Notes under the pieces: model-generated
Databases searched by the model: none
Told to the model about the DNA's origin: nothing
What the model saw: only the letters and a program-made list of their open reading frames with translations
Shown here: positions 58,001-64,000 of the stretch, piece by piece
Layout of the letters: the number at the start of each line of letters is the position of its first letter
How positions within the stretch are numbered: the first letter of the stretch is position 1
Translations under genes and position numbers: made by a program
Source: Cardinalis cardinalis
Lineage: Eukaryota; Chordata; Aves; Passeriformes; Cardinalidae
Direction: 5' to 3'
Assembly (NCBI GenBank): GCA_014549065.1
Contig: JACDOX010000030.1
Coordinates: 1 to 64,000, forward strand
Length of the DNA: 64,000 nucleotides

Positions 58001-61000
58001 GTACTCTTGTGTATGGAGTGACTTGTGATGGAAATGGAGTGCCCAGATATGGGCAACAATTTAAGGAAGGGGAAGTTGCTCACCTCTGGGCAGCCTCTCT
58101 TCTGATACCTCTTCTTTTTCTTTTTTTTTCTCCTTTGAAAGTTTAATCAAGCAACAATCATTTGCCTTGGTAGCAAGAGGAANCTGAAGGATGTTTTTCT
58201 TTCTTTTTTTTTTAGATACTGAAATTTACTCCGTTCAAAAGTTATTCAGTAAGGCTAGGAAAGGAAATGCAAGTTCTTGCTTTTCCTAGACAGCAGTAAA
58301 TTAACAATAGAATTATTTCAGCTTCAGGAAAGAGGAATGTACTTCATCCCACACTTCCTGAGGGAGTTCATAACTTTTCTGCTGAAGGTGGGCAGTAGCA
58401 GCATAGTTCTTTTGCTGAAGACAAAAACTTGGTTGCTCTGATAGAGATCAACTGTGCTGAACCTGTCGTTTTGCAATAGGCAACATGAGAAACTGCCTTT
58501 CATTTTTGAGAAGGGACACTGAAGAAAGCTATGGAAATTGTGAGGAAAACCTTTTTACTACATTCCTGTCTCTCTCAGCCTGTCATCTCTTTCTTTCCAG
58601 ATCTTTGTCCTTGTTATATGTTAACCTTTTTCATTCTTTCTCCACAGAGTCTTTGAGATAGGATCTTTTGTGTCTAGCCACATGGTTAAAACTAGTCTAG
58701 TGTCTGGATTTCTTCTTGACATTCGACTGTTCAAAACAATGACCATTTTTGCTGGAAGTCATTCATATGTGGGGTTATACAGCTACAGACATAAACTAAT
58801 TTTCTACTGTCATCTGGAGTGAAGTGCTGTGGAGCACTTGACACGTAGTCCCAGTTGGTGATGCTGCTTGCTTTGAGGCATTCAGCAAAGCCTTGTTGTG
58901 GCCTTTCTTTGCTTTGTTAGTGCAGAAGGAGGAGTGGCAGATGGATGTCTTTCAGCCATCATGGAGAAGGGTCCCACAGATNTCTCTGCTGCTGCCTCAT
59001 CTTCTGCCTTCAGAGAAGTTCATAATGTTCTCACCTGCCATGAGCTGACTGACCCAGAGCAGCTTGGCAGTGGAATCAGCAGCCCCCTGCTTATCTGCCT
59101 GGAGTGGTTTTGCCTTTTTGTTGTGTTCTCTTCTTGCCTTGGATCCACTTGTCCAGCAGTCATCTCATCCNTTGGGGTGGAATCTCTCTGTGCAAGAAAT
59201 GTGTTCTCTTGTTCTGCTCTTAGGTAGCATGTTACATTTTGGAGTTCTGGTTTAGACTGATGATCTCAAATGTTATTGTAGGATACAAAGCAAAGGTAAA
59301 ACCTTGCTGTTTTCTCTGCTCCTACCTTAGCCCAGGAATATTTCTCTTACCTTGTGGGTCTTTTGTTGTGTTTGCCTGCATTAGGATTCCAGTTGCACAG
59401 CTTAATTAAAATCTGGGAAATAGTCCATTTACAGAATGAACTTCCTCTTTGGCCAGCAGGAAAATTGTTCTGTGTTGCTGCTCTCTGCCCTGCTGTTTGG
59501 AAATAATTCCTCTGAAAATGCAGTGCTTTGAAGTGAGGCAAGGCTTGCTGGGGGCTGATGTGGTTGAGGGAAGAGGACATTGTAGTGCATTGAGGCCNTC
59601 TAATAAAACTCTTTCAAGCTTTACTTTATATCTTTCATTTTCATGGCTNTAAGATGCTTTGGAATGAACTTTGGGTGGTGTTTCTGATGGAGTCNTAGGG
59701 TATAATCTTCCAGTCTTCTAAGCAACTTCTGAACTGAAGTGACAATGGTTAGCATAACTTTTACAGTGNCCTCCCTTTAGATTACTGAGATCTCTTTACT
59801 CTGAGTCTGTGGGGAGAGCTCTCACTGNAAGTGTAGGCAGAACAGCAGCATTTTTGTGGGATCATATCTCTGCTATACAAATAAAATTGCTTGTGGCTGT
59901 GTGAGTCCTATCTAATATTTTCCTTTATGAGCCTGATAGAACTACCCTGGTTGAACAAAATGGTTGGGAGCCCCTTTTTGCCTTCCTCTTGGTATTTCTG
60001 AATATGTTGTGTAGACTTACACAACTGTTAAAAAGTCTTGTTATGTTGGGTGTAAAGGACAATATCAAATCTGCTTTNTTTTGTGAGATGCTGCAGCTTG
60101 TAGGGATTTATACCATGTAACACTCATGTTTTTTAGGGTTCATTAAAGAATTGAGTCTAAAGGCAAGCAGAAGGCAAATGTGATTGTAACCCACTTGAAG
60201 AGCACAAACCCAATTGATATCCATCAGTGATTCCCATGGGATAGGTTATTCTGGATCTTGTGTTGAGCAGTGTCCTCCAGCACTTCCAATATCATGGTTA
60301 TGTGACTGAAGGAATGAAGGGGGGGACAGTAGACTTTATCTCCTCTCTTCTGCGTTGATGTGCACAGAAATGAGGAATGGGGGCAAGTGTTTGTTTGGGA
60401 ATCATGCTTTAAACAGTTAAATCTAGCAATGTTTCACTAGTTTGTTTTTTTAATTGCGTTGTTTTGTTTTGTGGCAGAAAGTAATTTCTTTAATAGCAGC
60501 CTGTGTACATGGTGTATGGTACTCCATCTGGTATAAACAGAGTTCTGCTTCTGCTCCATTTGAGGAAGTCTAATATGGTTTTTCTGTGTCTGGAAGGATA
60601 AACAGCTTTGGAGAATGCACCATGCTTTTGGTGATTCACTTTGCTGCACTAAATCACTAATTCATTAATTAGGCAAGGNTCCCATTCAGAGCTCTCTAGA
60701 GCTGTGCCTCTTGCTGTGCTGATTGTAAAGGAAGACTGGTTTGGGGTTAGCCTTTGTGTCTGGTTTCCCTGGTGAGCCTGGGAAAGCTGGTGCCTCACTC
60801 CAGGTACTTCAGGTTTCTTCCAGATTTTGTGTCATTTGCTGCTTATAAACAGAATCTAAACACACTGGAGTGTTCCCAGGAATAGTAGGGCTGCTTACAC
60901 ATTTTGGTGGCAGTAGCCATGAGCCAGTAGGACCGAGGAACGTGTCCAGGACATGCCTCGAGGGCTGGGTTAGCTGTGCACTTTGCTGTGTTCTTTTCTT

Positions 61001-64000
61001 GGAAAGGAATTGGTTAATGCTAATTTAGAAATGGTATAGTATCAGCTGTGATCTGCACCGGCTAAATTGCTTGCAGAGTGTCACTTGAGATGTTTGCTTC
61101 CTCCTTAGGAGAATTCTTCTGCTAATGTGCCCTTTTCTGGACCATTGTCTAGATGGCTCATCAGTCTGGAGTGGCTTGTTTTTAGTGCCATGTGCTCTCT
61201 GGAGAGTTTATTTCTAAATAGTTACTGAAGCAACAGTCTTCTAAAATGCTGCAGTGTTAGGGTAGAAGGAATTAAAATGTTTAGTGATCCTCTGAAAAGT
61301 CTAAATTGAAAAAAATACATTTGTATCTTCCCTTCTCTAAGGCTGGTTGAAACCGTGCTAANGACGACTTGTTTACTTTGTGTTTTGCTTCATCAGAGCT
61401 CCTTCAGTTTAAATTGTGTGTTCCCAAAATGAAACATTGCCANAACCAAATGTTTTACTTCAGGGGCTGCTGTGCACTGTCCTTCATTCTCTGCTATAAA
61501 AAGATTACTTGTTTTCACCTGTGGTGAATTCTGCCCTCTTAAGGTGAGCTTCATCTTGAGATAGTCACCTTGGAACTGTAGCTCCCACAGAGCAGTAAGG
61601 TACTATTACACGAGAAAAATAAATTTACTTTTTTAAAGAGACGCATTTTGTAAGTCTTCCTTCCTTGTGCCAAAAACCTGGGGACTTTACTGTTTACCCT
61701 CTGCCAAAAAAATTCAAAGACAATGTTTTTCCAGAGGTCAGATTTCCTTATCACATTGGACTCCTTTACTTTATATATTTTCTGTCTAGATCTAAAGTCT
61801 TCAGATGGGTTGTGTCAGGACAAGAATTAAAGTTAATGTATTAATTTGAAATATGTAATGTCACTGATAAATCAAATTATTAATCAAAAGTCACAGGATG
61901 TCACGTCCATGTAAAAGGGGTTGTCTTTTTCTTAGTCCTAATTCCTTTGCTGCTCCATTCCTGTACTCTCCAGCTATCACAAAAGGCTCTTTGTTGTTCA
62001 TTTGACTGTTAAACTATGCTTATTTTATGCTTCATCAAACTCTCAATGAGCTCAAGGTTTGTAATATCAAAAGTCTGGCTCTCCAAGGGTGAGAGAAGCT
62101 AACAGGTTTCATAAAGCTGTAGGATCAACCAGCGCACAGGAAAACATCCCAGACCATCAAGACCTTTTCAATGGCAGTGGAAAACGTTGGTGCATTCTTC
62201 TTAGCATTCATGCAAGCTATGATGGTGATTTCTGGGCACAATCCTTTCTCACAGCCAGGGTCTGCCTGTGCATTCAGCTGTTGAGCAGAGTGCTTTGGTT
62301 CTAGGCTGTGGAGAAAGCAAAGAATTTCAGAAATGTGAAGCACACATCAAAGTTGAAAGAGAGTCATAAAAAGAGAGGAAAGGACNTGGCCAAGCAGGTC
62401 CCAGATGCACAGGTCAGTCGTGGCCCAGCAGGCCAGTGCCTACTGCACACAGGTCTCAGTTCTTCCTTTTCCTGCTGGTGTCACAGCAGAGGTGCATCTT
62501 GAAGGGAATGGACTGGGAACCAAGTGCTCTGACATTAGCAGAGTAAATTAAGATGAGTGTTGACTTCTCTTGGGTTTGAGCATGAATTGCCTTACAATGC
62601 TGTGCTAATTACAGCAATTCAGGAAATGATTCACAAGAGTGGGTAGCTGAGCTTGGTTCTTCTAACAGCTGCTTTAGCTCAGGCTAGGTTGGATTATTTA
62701 CTAGAATTGTGCTTCATAGGCTACAATGGCACTTGCAAATGCTCAGTTTTAATTCCTCACTTGATTGAATGGAGTCCTTTGGGAGCAGCTTTCAACCTGT
62801 CCACAAAGTCAGGGGCTTTGTTATCTATTTAGAAATGTTTCTTTACAATGGTATGGGGTAGAAGGTGCTTTCAGTGCTGTGAATTAAATGCTGCGTTGTT
62901 ACATTGGATATTGCATGGTATCAGTGGGGTTTGAGTCTTGCTTCACCATGTAGGCTCCAATATGGAGAGAATATCCTAATAAGTATCAGGGAATCTGAGG
63001 GCCAAGTAGATTCTGTAAGCCTGTTCTCAAATGCGGTCATTACTTAAAGCATTTTTTTCAGGTATAAAAACCTGTTTTGTTCTGTATCCCCAAGGATGAA
63101 TACAAAAGATATTAGTATTCCCATTTGCTGGGATAGCTGCTGCTGTGTGAAATACAAACTGCTGTGGCATATTCAGGTTTATGCCACAGTTAAATGTGTG
63201 CAGTGTCTATGGGGTTTGTTATGACAGCAAAATCTTTAGNTGGCAAGAACAAGGTCATGGGTGTGAGATTAACTTGCATACAGCACTTTTTGTTGTGGAA
63301 AAGAATGTTTGGCAGGCATCAGCTTTCTAAAACCTGATAATACTCAAGTGCTGCAGAAAAATAGTTCTTTCTGTGAAGGTCTTAGAAATGGTGGTGATAT
63401 GAACTCTGGCCAGCCTCTTCAGCTCTGGGTTTAGAGGGGCTTTTCTTGCCAGGTATGGGAGGGAAACATGATGGACCAACCAGGCTTTTGGTGTCCGTGT
63501 TCTGGTTTGTGAGAGCTTCCTAGAGCTGTGAAATGGAGCAGCAGAGCATTCCTGGAGTCTCACTGCAGGATCTGCTGGTNACATCCTACAATGGTTAATG
63601 GCAGGGCAGTGGAGACGAGCTGCGATCTCCTCTCCCAGGCAGAGCCCTGACTCTAAGGAGTTAAAACTTGGAGAGGAATGGACTGAGGTCAGCAGCACGA
63701 ATNGTCTGTTCAGTAAATAATTTTCTTTGCATACTGACTCCATTCTTTCACTCATTATTTGCTCCACTTATTCTTTTCCCTTCCTACACACATGCAGACA
63801 AATTTTCTGGCTTTATTATCCTCTCTTGCCCTGGTGACCACCTTCCAATGGCCACTTGTCAGTGTGCCCCACCCTGTGGTAAGGGTGTTGTAGAAGACAG
63901 GTTTGCTGAGCAAAACCCACCCTGGCTCTGGGATGGACACCTCTGCTCAGCGTAGGAGAGCACGGCTGTTTCCCAGCTGCTCCTGCAAGTCTGNCTGCTC
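55061..64000 (+). other. Probable first intron of the gene starting in the CpG island
   Basis: No exon with recognisable homology, no recent LTR or CR1 tail, and no RNA gene were identified on either strand. Base composition is uniform and AT-moderate. No MICAL-type start (an FAD-binding GAGPCGLR-like motif) was seen. Confidence 0.4.

Overview
The window is a vertebrate macrochromosome segment, almost certainly from a bird and most likely a passerine. The evidence is CR1-type LINE tails, several ERV-type solo LTRs of a kind common in songbirds, short introns, and the conserved order USP18, TUBA8, PEX26 followed by the presumed MICAL3 promoter. That order matches the human 22q11.2 block. Coding DNA is only a few percent of the window and all genes are split, so the useful signals are exons with matching splice phases rather than long ORFs. 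Many single N bases and one 270-bp N gap (32018-32287) are present.

Layout. About 1-11.05 kb: USP18, minus strand. Eight coding exons and a 5' noncoding exon are visible, and the last coding exon lies beyond the left edge. The promoter at about 11.06-11.11 kb carries one perfect and one near-perfect ISRE, as expected for an interferon-stimulated gene. About 11.1-14.0 kb: intergenic, with a roughly 41-bp minisatellite (12.64-13.30 kb) rich in STAT-like TTC(N3-4)GAA motifs. 14.04-23.1 kb: TUBA8, minus strand, five exons, complete, predicted 447 aa. Its introns hold four solo LTRs, one of them ending within about 40 bp of an exon. 23.1-25.8 kb: intergenic, nothing recognised. 25.84-31.1 kb: PEX26, minus strand, five exons with a long 3' UTR; exon 1 contains an in-frame GGGGCC-type repeat. 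31.18-31.57 kb: a CR1 tail. 31.58-32.5 kb: a GC-rich block with a 17-bp minisatellite that runs into the N gap.

33.0-33.5 kb: a candidate unannotated plus-strand transcript with a ZNF143-like promoter motif and a spliced 35-codon ORF. 33.5-53.4 kb: noncoding, with a perfect 19-bp inverted repeat (45.4 kb) and a possible RFX-motif promoter with a first exon (46.6-46.97 kb). 53.43-53.88 kb: a solo LTR abutting a strong CpG island (53.9-55.1 kb). By synteny that island is probably the MICAL3 promoter and first exon on the plus strand, and 55.1-64 kb would then be its first intron.

Functionally the genes are independent: USP18 is the ISG15 deconjugase and brake on type I interferon signalling, TUBA8 is an alpha-tubulin isotype, and PEX26 is the peroxisomal membrane anchor for PEX1/PEX6. 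No operon-like or wholly new multigene system was found. The most interesting items are regulatory or structural: ISRE and STAT-like arrays, repeat-driven changes near splice sites, the GP-repeat exon of PEX26, and the candidate small transcript at 33 kb. All identifications come from reading the sequence and from remembered family features; no database search was run.
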